Shown piece by piece: positions 5,841-15,784 of a stretch of 32,875 nucleotides of DNA. The stretch is from JALZDI01 sp965653225 (GTDB taxonomy: Bacteria > Actinomycetota > Actinomycetes > Propionibacteriales > Nocardioidaceae). The position numbers and the translations under genes are program-made. Below the pieces are notes generated by a model that was given only the letters and a program-made list of their open reading frames with translations, was not told the DNA's origin and ran no database searches. The first letter of the stretch is position 1, and the number at the start of each line of letters is the position of its first letter. The DNA lies in assembly GCA_965653225.1 (NCBI GenBank), contig CBFGZI010000032.1:1-32875 (forward strand), written 5' to 3'.

Positions 5841-7313
5841 GTGCAGCCCGACGACCCGACCGAGCCGCGGCCGACGCAGCCGATGCCCGGCCGTGGCTCG
5901 CGTGCCCGCGAGAAGGCACGGGCGTTCGGGCAGCGCACTGCGAGCGCGGCCCGGCAGGGAGGGCGGGGCGCCGCCCGGGCGTCCAGCGCGAGCGCGCGGG
6001 CCACCGGGCGCGGCGCACGCGGCGCGTTCGTGCTGGCCCGCAAGGCCAGCCACGCCGAGGGCGCCGGCGAGACCGGCCTGGCCCGGCTGCTGGAGCTGCA
6101 CGCGGTCAACGCGGCCGGAGACTCGGCGGTCGCGGTCGCGCTGGCCGGCACGCTGTTCTTCCAGGTGCCCACCGGGGAGGCCCGCGGCCAGGTCGCCCTG
6201 TTCCTCGGGCTGACGTTGCTGCCGTTCGCGATCGTGGCGCCGCTGATCGGCCCGTTCCTCGACCGGTTCCGGCGCGGTCGCCGGTGGGCGATCGGCAGCA
6301 CGATGGCGCTGCGCGCGTTCCTGTGCTGGGTGCTCGGCACCGCCGTGGTCACCGGCTCGGTCGCGCTGTACCCGGCCGCGCTCGGGGTCCTGGTCGCGTC
6401 CAAGGCCTACCAGGTGACGCGCTCCAGCGCGGTACCCCGCCTCATCCCGCCGGAGCAGACCCTGGTGCGGGTCAACTCCCGGATGGGCCTGGCCAGCCTG
6501 GCCGGTGGGGCGATCTCGGCACCCCTGGCGGTCGGGGCCTCGCTGATCGGGTCGGAGTGGACCCTTCGCTACGCCTTCCTGGTGTTCATCGGCGGCACCG
6601 TGCTGTCGATCCTGCTGCCCACCCGCGTCGACTCCGCCGCAGGTGAGGAGCAGATCCAGTACGGCGAGATGGACGGCGGCACCCGGCGCAGCCTCAGGTT
6701 CGGCTTCACCCCGACGGTGGTCACCGGGCTGCGCTGCAACATCGGCCTGCGGGCGCTGTCGGGGTTCCTCACCATGTTCATGGCCTTCCTGCTGCGCGAC
6801 CAGCCGTTCCCCGGCTGGGAGAACCGGCCGGACATGCTGCTGGCGATCGTCATCGGCGCGGCCGGCGTCGGCAGCACGGTCGGCACCGTGGCCGGGTCAT
6901 GGCTGAAGGGGCTGCGCCCCGACGTCGTCGTGGTCGTCGTACTGCTGGTCGACGCCCTGCTGGCGGTGGCGGCGGCGGTGTTCTACGGCCTGGTGCTCGC
7001 GGTGGCGCTCGGCCTGACGGTCGGCCTGTGCCAGCAGCTGGGCAAGCTCTCGCTGGACGCGCTGATCCAGGAGGAGGTGCCCGAGCACGTGCGCACCAGC
7101 GTGTTCGCCCGGTCGGAGACCATGCTGCAGCTGGCGTGGGTCCTCGGCGGCGGGCTCGGCATCGCGATGCCGCTCAACCCGCGTCTGGGACTCGGTATAG
7201 CCGCCGGGCTGCTCGTGGTCTGGGTCGTGCTGGTGCTGCGCCGACGGGCGATGCTGCGGCAGCGGCAGGCCCGGTTCGCACTGCCGTCGGCGGCTCCCCA
7301 GACCTGGCGCTGA
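5841..7313 (+). CDS. MFS transporter with long basic N-terminus
   Basis: The product is about 490 residues with some 12 hydrophobic segments starting near residue 75. Before them lies a Pro/Arg/Ala-rich, basic cytoplasmic stretch of about 70 residues. The core has motif-A-like LIGPFLDRFRRGRRW after the second helix, and the conserved LRAFL and SKAYQVTRSSAVPRLIP segments that I associate with actinobacterial MFS proteins next to DUF3027. The start is set at GTG 5841, which has a CAGGAT box six bases upstream; an in-frame ATG lies at 5826. It is divergent from the DUF3027 gene, and 70 bases separate the two. Substrate and direction are unknown. Confidence 0.82.
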   Translation: MQPDDPTEPRPTQPMPGRGSRAREKARAFGQRTASAARQGGRGAARASSASARATGRGARGAFVLARKASHAEGAGETGLARLLELHAVNAAGDSAVAVALAGTLFFQVPTGEARGQVALFLGLTLLPFAIVAPLIGPFLDRFRRGRRWAIGSTMALRAFLCWVLGTAVVTGSVALYPAALGVLVASKAYQVTRSSAVPRLIPPEQTLVRVNSRMGLASLAGGAISAPLAVGASLIGSEWTLRYAFLVFIGGTVLSILLPTRVDSAAGEEQIQYGEMDGGTRRSLRFGFTPTVVTGLRCNIGLRALSGFLTMFMAFLLRDQPFPGWENRPDMLLAIVIGAAGVGSTVGTVAGSWLKGLRPDVVVVVVLLVDALLAVAAAVFYGLVLAVALGLTVGLCQQLGKLSLDALIQEEVPEHVRTSVFARSETMLQLAWVLGGGLGIAMPLNPRLGLGIAAGLLVVWVVLVLRRRAMLRQRQARFALPSAAPQTWR

Positions 7314-7391
7314 GCACCGTCGAACGAGCAGATCGGACGAGTGCGGGCCGCGGCAACGAGGGCGCGGCCTTCCCGCCTCGATCATGACGTT

Positions 7392-7414
7392 CCCGCCCTC
7401 TGCAGGAGGCGGGG
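7392..7414. terminator. Bidirectional terminator-like hairpin
   Basis: CCCGCCCTC-TGCA-GGAGGCGGGG forms a stem of about eight pairs with a small bulge. It sits between the convergent MFS and cold-shock genes, inside a 162-base gap that holds nothing else I can name. Confidence 0.45.
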
Positions 7415-7475
7415 GGCCCAGGGAACAGGCGGTTACATCCGTTCCTGCCGCGCCACTCGACGAGGGGACGCGCGG

Positions 7476-7859
7476 TCAGAGCTCGAGCTCGTCGGCGAGC
7501 TTGCGCAGCACCGCGGCGGTCTGCTTGGAGGTGCGCGCCTCCGGGTGCCGGCCTCGGCGGTAGCTCTGCTCCACGCTGTCCAGCAGCTGGATGAGGTCCT
7601 CCACGATCCGGACCATCTCCTCGGGCTTCTTGCGCTTGGCCTTGGCCACCGAGGGCGTCGGGTCGAGCACCTTCACCTGCAGCGCCTGGTCGCCGCGACG
7701 CCCCTGCACGACGCCGAACTCCACCCGGGTGCCGGCCTTCAGCGTGGACACGCCGGCCGGCAGGGCGGACGAGCGGACGTAGACGTCCTCGCCCTCGTCG
7801 CGTGTCAGGAAGCCGAAGCCTTTGTCAGCGTCGTACCACTTGACCTTGCCAGTAGGCAC
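7476..7859 (-). CDS. Cold-shock-domain protein with C-terminal extension
   Basis: The product is 127 residues against about 67 for classical CspA proteins. The first 66 residues form a cold-shock OB fold that binds single-stranded nucleic acid: GKVKWYDADKGFGFL holds RNP1 (KGFGF, 13-17), and DVYVRSSAL (25-33) takes the place of RNP2, with Arg where most members have His. The second half is charged and helical (KRKKPEEMVRIVEDLIQLL) and ends in LRKLADELEL. This two-part form is typical of actinobacteria. The start is GTG 7859 with GAGG ahead. A TAGCCT box at 7915-7920 would give a leader of about 50 bases. It is probably an RNA chaperone. Confidence 0.88.
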   Translation of the reverse strand: MPTGKVKWYDADKGFGFLTRDEGEDVYVRSSALPAGVSTLKAGTRVEFGVVQGRRGDQALQVKVLDPTPSVAKAKRKKPEEMVRIVEDLIQLLDSVEQSYRRGRHPEARTSKQTAAVLRKLADELEL

Positions 7860-7931
7860 CGATGACCTCGCTGTGTTTCGTCCGGGGCTCCGCGGGTCTC
7901 GCAGAGCGTCCACAAGGCTACGACGTTCTCG

Positions 7932-9377
7932 TTACCTGTACCTGCCCGGATCGGCCAGCAGCTCGTTCATCGACCCCGACCGGAAGCCCCGCTCGTCGAC
8001 CTCCACCTCGGCGAAACCGGCAGCACGCACGGCGGCCAGCGCCGCGTCGGCCCGCTGCAGCCGCGCGACGTGCTGAGCGTCGACCTCCACCCGGGCCAGG
8101 TCGCCGAGGTCGCGTACGCGCAGGTCGCGTACGGGAACGCCGTGCCGGTGCAGCCAGTCGCGCAGCGCCGACTCCGCGCGCTCGACGCGCGCCAGCCGGT
8201 GCGGCGTCACCTCGACGCCGTACGCGATCCGCGACGACAGGCAGGCGGCGGCCGGCTTGTCCCAGGTGCGCAGCCCCCATCGGCGAGACGCCTCGCGCAC
8301 CTGCGCCTTCGTCATCCCCGCCTCCCGCAACGGGCTGACCGCTCCGCGCTCGACCGCCGCCCGGATCCCGGGGCGGAACCCGGCGACGGCGTCGTCGGCG
8401 TTGGTCCCGGTCGCCACGACCGCCCCCTCCCGCTCGGCCACCGGCCCGAGCACGTCGAGCAGCTCGGCCTTGCAGAAGTAGCAGCGGTCGCCGGCGTTGG
8501 CCCGGTAGCCGTCACGGTCGATCTCGTGCGTGGCCGGGGTCAGGTGGCGTACGCCGAGGTCGGCGGCGAAGTCGCGCGCGGCCGCGAGCTCGGCGCCGGG
8601 CAGCGAGCCCGAGACCGCCGTCGCGGCGATCACGTTGTCCGCGCCGAGCGCCCGTACGGCCGCGGCCAGCAGGAACGCCGAGTCGGCTCCCCCGCTGAAC
8701 GCCACCACCAGCCGTTCGTGCTCGCGCAGCCGCGACTCGAGGTCGGCCAGCCGCGAGTCCAGCAGATGCTTGTCCAGCCATGCCGGGAAGGCCCGCAGGT
8801 CAGGAAGCACCACATCGGCGCCGGCCTCGGAGAGCTCCTCGGCCGAGCACGGCCCGGTGGCGACCGCCACGCTGGTGATGCCCGCGGCCTGGGCCCCGGC
8901 TACGTCGAGGACGTGGTCGCCCACGTAGACCGCGGCGCCGCGCTCGGCCAGCGCGGGGCCCTTGTCCTCGCCCCAGAGACCACCCACGACCTCGTCGACG
9001 TCGAACCCGAGATGGGCCATGTGCAGATCGGCGTTGGGCGTGTGCTTCGCGGTGACCACGACGCTGCGCCCCCTGTGTCGCCGCACGGCCGCCAGCGCCT
9101 CCGCCGCACCGGGCATCGCCGTCGACTCCTCCACGGCGTGCTCGGGGTAGATCTGCAGGTAGCGCGAGACGGCACGGTCGACCTCGTCAGGCGCGAACCA
9201 GTGCGCCAGCTCCTCCTGGAGCGGTGGCCCCAGTCGCCCAACCGCGGCCGACGAGTCGATGCGGACCCCGGTCTCGCGGGACAGCGCGTCCAACGCGGCC
9301 CGGATACCCGCTCGCGAGTCGAGCAGGGTCATGTCGAGGTCGAAGCCGACCACCAGACTCTCTCCCGACGCACGCAC
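7932..9377 (-). CDS. larE: HAD phosphatase - LarE-type sulfur transferase fusion
   Basis: This 481-residue protein joins two families. Residues 1-205 are a HAD hydrolase like phosphoglycolate phosphatase: FDLDMTLLDS (nucleophile D13, D15), the lysine motif VTAKHTPN (K111) and VGDHVLD (D154). Residues 215-481 match LarE, the ATP pyrophosphatase that thiolates the nickel-pincer nucleotide precursor of lactate racemase: PP-loop SGGADS (228-233), DRCYFCK (C299, C302) and KPAAACLSSR (C379). The last cysteine matches the sacrificial one of Lactobacillus LarE; three cysteines suggest the [4Fe-4S]-type variant. No larB or larC is in the window. The frame is open across the joint, so this is not an assembly of two genes. 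The GTG at 9377 has TAGCCT seven bases ahead. Confidence 0.85.
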   Translation of the reverse strand: MRASGESLVVGFDLDMTLLDSRAGIRAALDALSRETGVRIDSSAAVGRLGPPLQEELAHWFAPDEVDRAVSRYLQIYPEHAVEESTAMPGAAEALAAVRRHRGRSVVVTAKHTPNADLHMAHLGFDVDEVVGGLWGEDKGPALAERGAAVYVGDHVLDVAGAQAAGITSVAVATGPCSAEELSEAGADVVLPDLRAFPAWLDKHLLDSRLADLESRLREHERLVVAFSGGADSAFLLAAAVRALGADNVIAATAVSGSLPGAELAAARDFAADLGVRHLTPATHEIDRDGYRANAGDRCYFCKAELLDVLGPVAEREGAVVATGTNADDAVAGFRPGIRAAVERGAVSPLREAGMTKAQVREASRRWGLRTWDKPAAACLSSRIAYGVEVTPHRLARVERAESALRDWLHRHGVPVRDLRVRDLGDLARVEVDAQHVARLQRADAALAAVRAAGFAEVEVDERGFRSGSMNELLADPGRYR

Positions 9378-9384
9378 CTGACCA

Positions 9385-9390
9385 AGGCTA
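9385..9390 (-). promoter_or_regulatory. -10 box TAGCCT for the HAD-LarE gene
   Basis: TAGCCT on the minus strand is followed by seven bases and GTG 9377, with no Shine-Dalgarno, so the gene is probably leaderless and not simply read through from the acyl-CoA synthetase gene 48 bases upstream. Confidence 0.4.
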
Positions 9391-9425
9391 CGACCTCGCT
9401 CGCCGGCGCGGTGCAGAGAGCGTGG

Positions 9426-11072
<1,647 letters not shown>

Positions 11073-11192
11073 CGGTCTTCCTTCCACATACCCTCGACCT
11101 TGCTGGGCAACCTACCCCCTAGCAGCGCCCCCTGTTGAGGCTCACGGCGGGCCTGGTTGAGTGTTGGGTGCCGACGACTGGGAGGTGGGACG

Positions 11193-12488
11193 ATGACCGA
11201 CATCCCCGACAGCAATCAGCTGAGCGAGGAGACGATCTTCACCTGGGGCGCTCCGCCGTTGAAGTTCGGCGCGGGAGCGACCGACGAGATCGGGTTCGAC
11301 CTGGCGCAGTACGACGTGCGGCGCGTCCTGATCATCACCGACGCCGGTCTGGCCGAACGCGGGATCCCCCATCGCATCGCCGACGCGCTGAAGCGCTACG
11401 ACATCACCGCGGAGATCTTCGACGGCGTGCACGTCGAGCCGACCGACGACAGCATGGACAAGGCGGCCGGGTACGCCCGCGAGCAGGGCCCGTGGGACGG
11501 CTTCATCGCGGTCGGCGGCGGCTCGGCCATCGACACCGCCAAGGCGGTCAACCTGCTCACCAGCAACGGCGGCGAGCTGCTGGACTACATCAACAAGCCC
11601 ATCGGCAAGGCGCAGAAGCCCGGGCCGCTCAAGCCGCTGGTGGCCGTGCCCACCACCGCCGGGACCGGCTCCGAGAGTACGGCGATGTGCATCCTCGACG
11701 TGCTGTCGATGAAGGTGAAGACCGGCATCAGCTCCTGGCGGCTGCGCCCGACGCTGGCGGTGGTCGACCCGCTGCTGACGATGACGCTTCCGCCGGAGGT
11801 GACCGCGGCGGCCGGCATGGACATCGTCTGCCACGCGGTGGAGTCCTACACCGCCCGCTCGTACGCCTCGTTCGACCGCAAGAAGCCCGAGGAGCGGGTG
11901 ACCTACTGCGGCTCCAACCCGGTGTCCGACCTGTGGTGCGAGCGCGCCATGGGCCTGATCGCCCAGTCGTTCCGCACGTGCGTGCACGACGGCGGCGACC
12001 TCGAGGCACGCAGCAACATGATGATGGCCGCGACGTTCGCCGGTATGGGCTTCGGCAACGCCGGCGTGCACATCCCGCACGCCAACGCCTACCCGATCGC
12101 GGGGAGGGTGCGGGACTACCGGCCGTCCGGCTACCCGCAGGACGAGCCGCTGGTCCCGCACGGGCAGGCGGTGTCGCTGACCGCGCCGGAGGCCTTCCGG
12201 TTCTGCTTCGACCACGCGCCGGAGCGACACCTGCGCGCGGCCGCGCTGATGGCTCCCGGCCGCGACTTCGACGGTGACGACCGCGAAGCGCTGCCCAGCG
12301 TCCTGGTCGACCTGATGCGCGACATCGGCATCCCCAACGGCATCGGCGGCGTGGGCTTCACCGAGGCCGACGTGCCCGACCTCGTGCCGGGCACGATGAA
12401 ACAGCAGCGACTGCTGGTGACCGCACCACGCGTCCCCACCGAGGAGGATGTCGCCGCGATCCTGACCGGGTCGCTGCAGAACTGGTGA
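11193..12488 (+). CDS. Hydroxyacid-oxoacid transhydrogenase (iron-ADH family, ADHFE1-like)
   Basis: This 431-residue iron-containing alcohol dehydrogenase fits the branch of the human ADHFE1 transhydrogenase best. It shares long stretches with it from memory: TNP/SNPVSD followed by a DLEARS block, GMGFGNAGVHIPHANAYPI, LVPHGQAVSLT and PERHLRAAALM. The nucleotide motif GGGSAIDTAK lies near residue 109, and metal ligands are expected in GMDIVCHAVESY, HIPHANAYPI and VPHGQ. The enzyme oxidises 4-hydroxybutyrate to succinate semialdehyde while reducing 2-oxoglutarate to D-2-hydroxyglutarate, without free NAD. ATG 11193 follows GGAGGTGGG. A CoA ligase gene follows after three bases, so they form an operon. 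Substrate identity is inferred from family. Confidence 0.85.
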   Translation: MTDIPDSNQLSEETIFTWGAPPLKFGAGATDEIGFDLAQYDVRRVLIITDAGLAERGIPHRIADALKRYDITAEIFDGVHVEPTDDSMDKAAGYAREQGPWDGFIAVGGGSAIDTAKAVNLLTSNGGELLDYINKPIGKAQKPGPLKPLVAVPTTAGTGSESTAMCILDVLSMKVKTGISSWRLRPTLAVVDPLLTMTLPPEVTAAAGMDIVCHAVESYTARSYASFDRKKPEERVTYCGSNPVSDLWCERAMGLIAQSFRTCVHDGGDLEARSNMMMAATFAGMGFGNAGVHIPHANAYPIAGRVRDYRPSGYPQDEPLVPHGQAVSLTAPEAFRFCFDHAPERHLRAAALMAPGRDFDGDDREALPSVLVDLMRDIGIPNGIGGVGFTEADVPDLVPGTMKQQRLLVTAPRVPTEEDVAAILTGSLQNW

Positions 12489-12491
12489 CCC

Positions 12492-14153
12492 GTGGCCGGC
12501 TACGACGAGAGACCCTGGCTGGCGCTGTACGACCCCGGCCAGCGTGCCGACATCGCACCGGAGTTCTCTACCGGGCTGGAGATGTTCCAGGCCTCGGTGG
12601 CGCGCGCGCCCGACGCACCGATCATCCGGTACTTCGACGGGGTGATCACCCTGCGCGAGCTCGACGAGCTCACGGACGCGTTCGCCTCGGGGCTGCTGGA
12701 GCGCGGGTTCACCACCGGTGACCGGGTGGCGCTGTACCTGCAGAACGTGCCGCAGTTCGTGATCGGGCTCGTCGGCACCTGGAAGGCCGGCGGCGTCGCC
12801 GTCTCGGTCAACCCGATGAACCGGCACCAGGAGCTCGACCTGCTGCTGCGCGACTCCGGCGCCGGCGTGCTGGTGTGCCTGGAGAGCCTGTACGAGTCGG
12901 TGGCCCGTGACGTGGTGGGCGGCACGGACGTCTCGCTGGTGCTGACCACCTCGGAGCTGGAGTACCAGACACGCGACGACGAACGGGCCTTCGCCGGCGT
13001 GCAACGCATCGACTGCGACGGCGCCGTGGACATGTCCGGGCTGATCGAGAGGCACCGCGGCAGGCGGCCGCCCCCGGTGACACTCGGGCCCGACGACATC
13101 GCGTTCCTGACCTACACCTCCGGCACCACGGGACCGCCCAAGGGCGCGATGAACACCCACCGCAACGTCGTGTTCAACTCCCAGGCCTACCGCGAGTGGT
13201 GCCGGCTGGACCAGGACGACGTGATCCTGGGCGTCGCGCCGCTGTTCCACATCACCGGACTGATCGCGCACGTCACGCTGTCGCTGCTGATGGGGCTCCC
13301 GCTGGTGCTGTTCCACCGGTTCGAGCCCTCCGTGGGCATCGACACCATCCGCGAGCACCGCCCGACCTTCACCGTCGGCGCGATCACGGTCTTCATCGCG
13401 CTGATGAACGCCCCCAACGCCGAGCGCGAGGCGCTGACCTCGCTGACCAAGATCTGGTCTGGCGGCGCGCCGATCCCGCCGTCCACGGTCACGGCGTTCT
13501 CCGAGCAGCTCGGCCAGTACATCCACAACATCTACGGCCTGACCGAGACCACCTCGCCGTCGCACGGTGTGCCGTTCGACGCCGAGGCCCCGGTCGACGA
13601 CGCGTCCGGCGCACTCTCGGTGGGCGTACCGATCTACAACACGGTCGTGCGCATCGTCGGCGACGACGGCACCGACCTGCCCGTCGGCGAGGTCGGCGAG
13701 ATCGTCACCTCCGGCCCGCAGGTCGTGCCCGGGTACTGGAACAAGCCCGAGGAGACCGAGAACGCCATCCCCGGGGGTGCGCTGCACACCGGCGACGTCG
13801 GCTACATGGACGACGCGGGCTGGTTCTACATCGTCGACCGCAAGAAGGACCAGATCAACGCCGGCGGCTACAAGGTGTGGCCACGCGAGGTCGAGGACGT
13901 GCTGTACGAGCACGACGCGGTCCTCGAGGCGGCCGTGGTCGGTGCGCCCGACGACTACCGGGGCGAGACCGTCAAGGCCTTCGTCAGCCTCCGGCCGGAC
14001 CAGAGCGCCACCGCCGAGCAGCTGATCGAGTTCTGCCGGGGCCGGATGGCGGCCTACAAGTACCCCCGTGCCGTCGAGATCCTCGACGAGCTGCCCAAGA
14101 CCGTGACCGGCAAGCTGCTCAGGCGCGAGCTGCGCGAGCGCACGCGGGCCTGA
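12492..14153 (+). CDS. Acyl-CoA synthetase (class I adenylate-forming)
   Basis: The product is 553 residues with the full ANL set: YTSGTTGPPKGAM near residue 203, IYGLTETTSPSHG near 345, HTGDVGYMDDAGW near 435, DRKKDQINAGGYKVWPREVE near 455, and the catalytic lysine in LPKTVTGKLLRR near 540. It starts with GTG three bases after the transhydrogenase stop, so the two are co-translated. It differs clearly from the synthetase at 9426-11072 and is not a recent duplicate. Together with the transhydrogenase and the SDR it suggests activation of a short hydroxy or keto acid. The real substrate is not shown by the sequence. Confidence 0.87.
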   Translation: MAGYDERPWLALYDPGQRADIAPEFSTGLEMFQASVARAPDAPIIRYFDGVITLRELDELTDAFASGLLERGFTTGDRVALYLQNVPQFVIGLVGTWKAGGVAVSVNPMNRHQELDLLLRDSGAGVLVCLESLYESVARDVVGGTDVSLVLTTSELEYQTRDDERAFAGVQRIDCDGAVDMSGLIERHRGRRPPPVTLGPDDIAFLTYTSGTTGPPKGAMNTHRNVVFNSQAYREWCRLDQDDVILGVAPLFHITGLIAHVTLSLLMGLPLVLFHRFEPSVGIDTIREHRPTFTVGAITVFIALMNAPNAEREALTSLTKIWSGGAPIPPSTVTAFSEQLGQYIHNIYGLTETTSPSHGVPFDAEAPVDDASGALSVGVPIYNTVVRIVGDDGTDLPVGEVGEIVTSGPQVVPGYWNKPEETENAIPGGALHTGDVGYMDDAGWFYIVDRKKDQINAGGYKVWPREVEDVLYEHDAVLEAAVVGAPDDYRGETVKAFVSLRPDQSATAEQLIEFCRGRMAAYKYPRAVEILDELPKTVTGKLLRRELRERTRA

Positions 14154-14162
14154 GCCGGGACC

Positions 14163-14921
14163 TCAGGCGGCGGTCCAGGCGCCGTCGATGTGGAAGGCCG
14201 AGCCCGTGATCGAGTCGGTGCCGGGTCCGCACAGGAAGGCCACGCAGTCGGCGACCTCGTCGGGCTCGACCAGCCGCTTCACGGGCGTACGGGCGAGCAG
14301 CACCTGGTCGAGCACCTCCGACTCGTCGATGCCGTGGGTGCGCGCCTGGTCGGCGATCTGCCCCTCGACCAGCGGCGTGCGGACGTAGCCCGGGCACACC
14401 GTGTTGGAGGTGACGCCGCGCCCCGCTGCCTCCAGCGCGATGGTCTTGGACAGGCCCTCCAGGCCGTGCTTGGCCGACACGTAGGCGCACTTGTACGGCG
14501 ACGCGCGGTGCCCGTGCACCGACGAGATGTTCACGATCCGGCCCCAGCCGCGCTCGTACATGCGAGGCAGCAGCACCCGGGCGAGCCGGAACGGCGCCTC
14601 CAGCATCACCTTGTGGATCAGCGCGAACCGGTCGGGGTCGAACTCCTCGACCGCCGCGACGTGCTGCAGGCCGGCGTTGTTGACCAGGATGTCGGCGTCG
14701 AGCCCCAGCCCGTCGACCACCGACGGGTCGGACAGGTCGGCCACCATCGCGGTGCCGCCGACCTTGTCGGCGACCTCCTCGGCACTGGGCCGGTCGAGGT
14801 CGAGCACGACCACGGCCGCGCCGCAGTCGGCCAGCCGCTGCGCGCAGGCGCGTCCGATACCGCTGCCGCCGCCGGTGACCAGGGCGGTACGACCGGCCAG
14901 GTCCGGGTGACTGTTCGCCAT
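14163..14921 (-). CDS. 3-hydroxybutyrate dehydrogenase-like SDR
   Basis: This 252-residue classical short-chain dehydrogenase has the cofactor motif TGGGSGIG (16-23), ILVNNAG, the catalytic Ser in NISSVHG, and YVSAK with catalytic Tyr and Lys. The segment NNAGLQHVAAVEEFDPDRF followed by VMLEAPFRLARVLLP, and HGHRASPYKCAYVSAKHGLEGL, are typical of D-3-hydroxybutyrate dehydrogenases, which interconvert 3-hydroxybutyrate and acetoacetate with NAD. ATG 14921 has TAGGGT seven bases ahead and no Shine-Dalgarno. It is convergent with the acyl-CoA synthetase gene, nine bases apart. A role in polyhydroxybutyrate or ketone-body use is inference. Confidence 0.82.
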   Translation of the reverse strand: MANSHPDLAGRTALVTGGGSGIGRACAQRLADCGAAVVVLDLDRPSAEEVADKVGGTAMVADLSDPSVVDGLGLDADILVNNAGLQHVAAVEEFDPDRFALIHKVMLEAPFRLARVLLPRMYERGWGRIVNISSVHGHRASPYKCAYVSAKHGLEGLSKTIALEAAGRGVTSNTVCPGYVRTPLVEGQIADQARTHGIDESEVLDQVLLARTPVKRLVEPDEVADCVAFLCGPGTDSITGSAFHIDGAWTAA

Positions 14922-14928
14922 GACCGAG

Positions 14929-14934
14929 ACCCTA
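14929..14934 (-). promoter_or_regulatory. -10 box TAGGGT for leaderless SDR gene
   Basis: TAGGGT on the minus strand is followed by seven bases and ATG 14921. This favours the internal ATG over the longer frame that starts at 14957. Confidence 0.4.
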
Positions 14935-15006
14935 AGTGCTCGGGCGACGACGGCCAACGCCGTGTGGCCATGGCCGCAAACTGTCGACGGCCCCGGCGCC
15001 CCTCGT

Positions 15007-15012
15007 CATAAT
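15007..15012 (+). promoter_or_regulatory. -10 box CATAAT for leaderless DUF4393 gene
   Basis: CATAAT is followed by six bases and GTG 15019. TGTCGA at 14982-14987 is a weak -35 candidate with a long 19-base spacer. Confidence 0.4.
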
Positions 15013-15018
15013 CGTCGG

Positions 15019-15783
15019 GTGCCCAGGGACAGCCACAGCGACCAGCCCAGCAACGACCCCGACGACGACGCGGGCTCGCGCCCGCTGCCTGCGCCGCTGC
15101 AGGCACCGGCGGCGCTGTGGTCACTGGCCGGCCAGGCGGCGCGGCAGGTCCCGGGCGTGAGCCTCACCGAGCGCGAGCTGCAGCGCGTCGAGCGCGCGGT
15201 GCTGCGGCAGCTGAAGGACCGCCTCGACGCGGTGGACGACACCGCCGACCTCCCGCTCGCCGCGCCGGCGGAGGACGAGCCGGAGGCCTCGACCACGCCG
15301 GCGGAGATCCTGGCCGGGCTGCTGAGCGACTCGACGGTGCAGACCGGGCCGCAGGCACGCGACCGCCTGTACCGCTGGCTGCTGCAGCAGCTGCTGCCCG
15401 ACGAGGCCCGCATCCTGGCCGCCCTGTCCGACGGGTCGGCGTACCCGCTCGTGCACGTGACCCTGCGCGGGCCGATGGGCGGCAGCGGCGTGGGTCTGCT
15501 CGACAACGCCAGCACGGTCGGCCGCTCCGCCGGCGTGGCCCTCCCCGACCGGGTTCCTCTGTACATCACCCACCTGCGCTCCCTCGGGCTGGTCGAGGAG
15601 GGCCCCGAGGACGAGTCGCTGCGCGAGGTCTACGACATCGCCGAGACCGACGGCACCGTGCGCGCGGCCGTCGATCGCGCCGACGGAGGCGCGGTGCGGA
15701 CGGTCCGGCGCACGCTCCGCCTGTCCGCGACGGGCCACGAGCTGTGGGAGGCCTGCCAGGCCGAGACCACGGACGAGCCCTGA
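15019..15783 (+). CDS. DUF4393 (Abi-alpha family) protein
   Basis: This 254-residue soluble protein matches DUF4393, a family also called Abi-alpha after an abortive-infection protein. The core is in the second half: LLQQLLPDEARILAALSDGS, then YPLVHV, DNASTVGRSAGVALPDRVPLYI and LRSLGLVEEGPE. The first 30 residues are an acidic, low-complexity start. The GTG at 15019 stands six bases after CATAAT. The DUF445 gene follows after one base, so they are co-transcribed. In actinobacteria this pair sits in ordinary chromosomal context, so a phage-defence role is not implied here. The biochemical activity is unknown. Confidence 0.78.
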   Translation: MPRDSHSDQPSNDPDDDAGSRPLPAPLQAPAALWSLAGQAARQVPGVSLTERELQRVERAVLRQLKDRLDAVDDTADLPLAAPAEDEPEASTTPAEILAGLLSDSTVQTGPQARDRLYRWLLQQLLPDEARILAALSDGSAYPLVHVTLRGPMGGSGVGLLDNASTVGRSAGVALPDRVPLYITHLRSLGLVEEGPEDESLREVYDIAETDGTVRAAVDRADGGAVRTVRRTLRLSATGHELWEACQAETTDEP

Positions 15784-15784
15784 C

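Noticed and set aside
15019..15783. DUF4393 gene as part of a phage-defence island
   Set aside because: Neighbours are housekeeping genes with ordinary composition and no mobile-element or defence genes are in the window.
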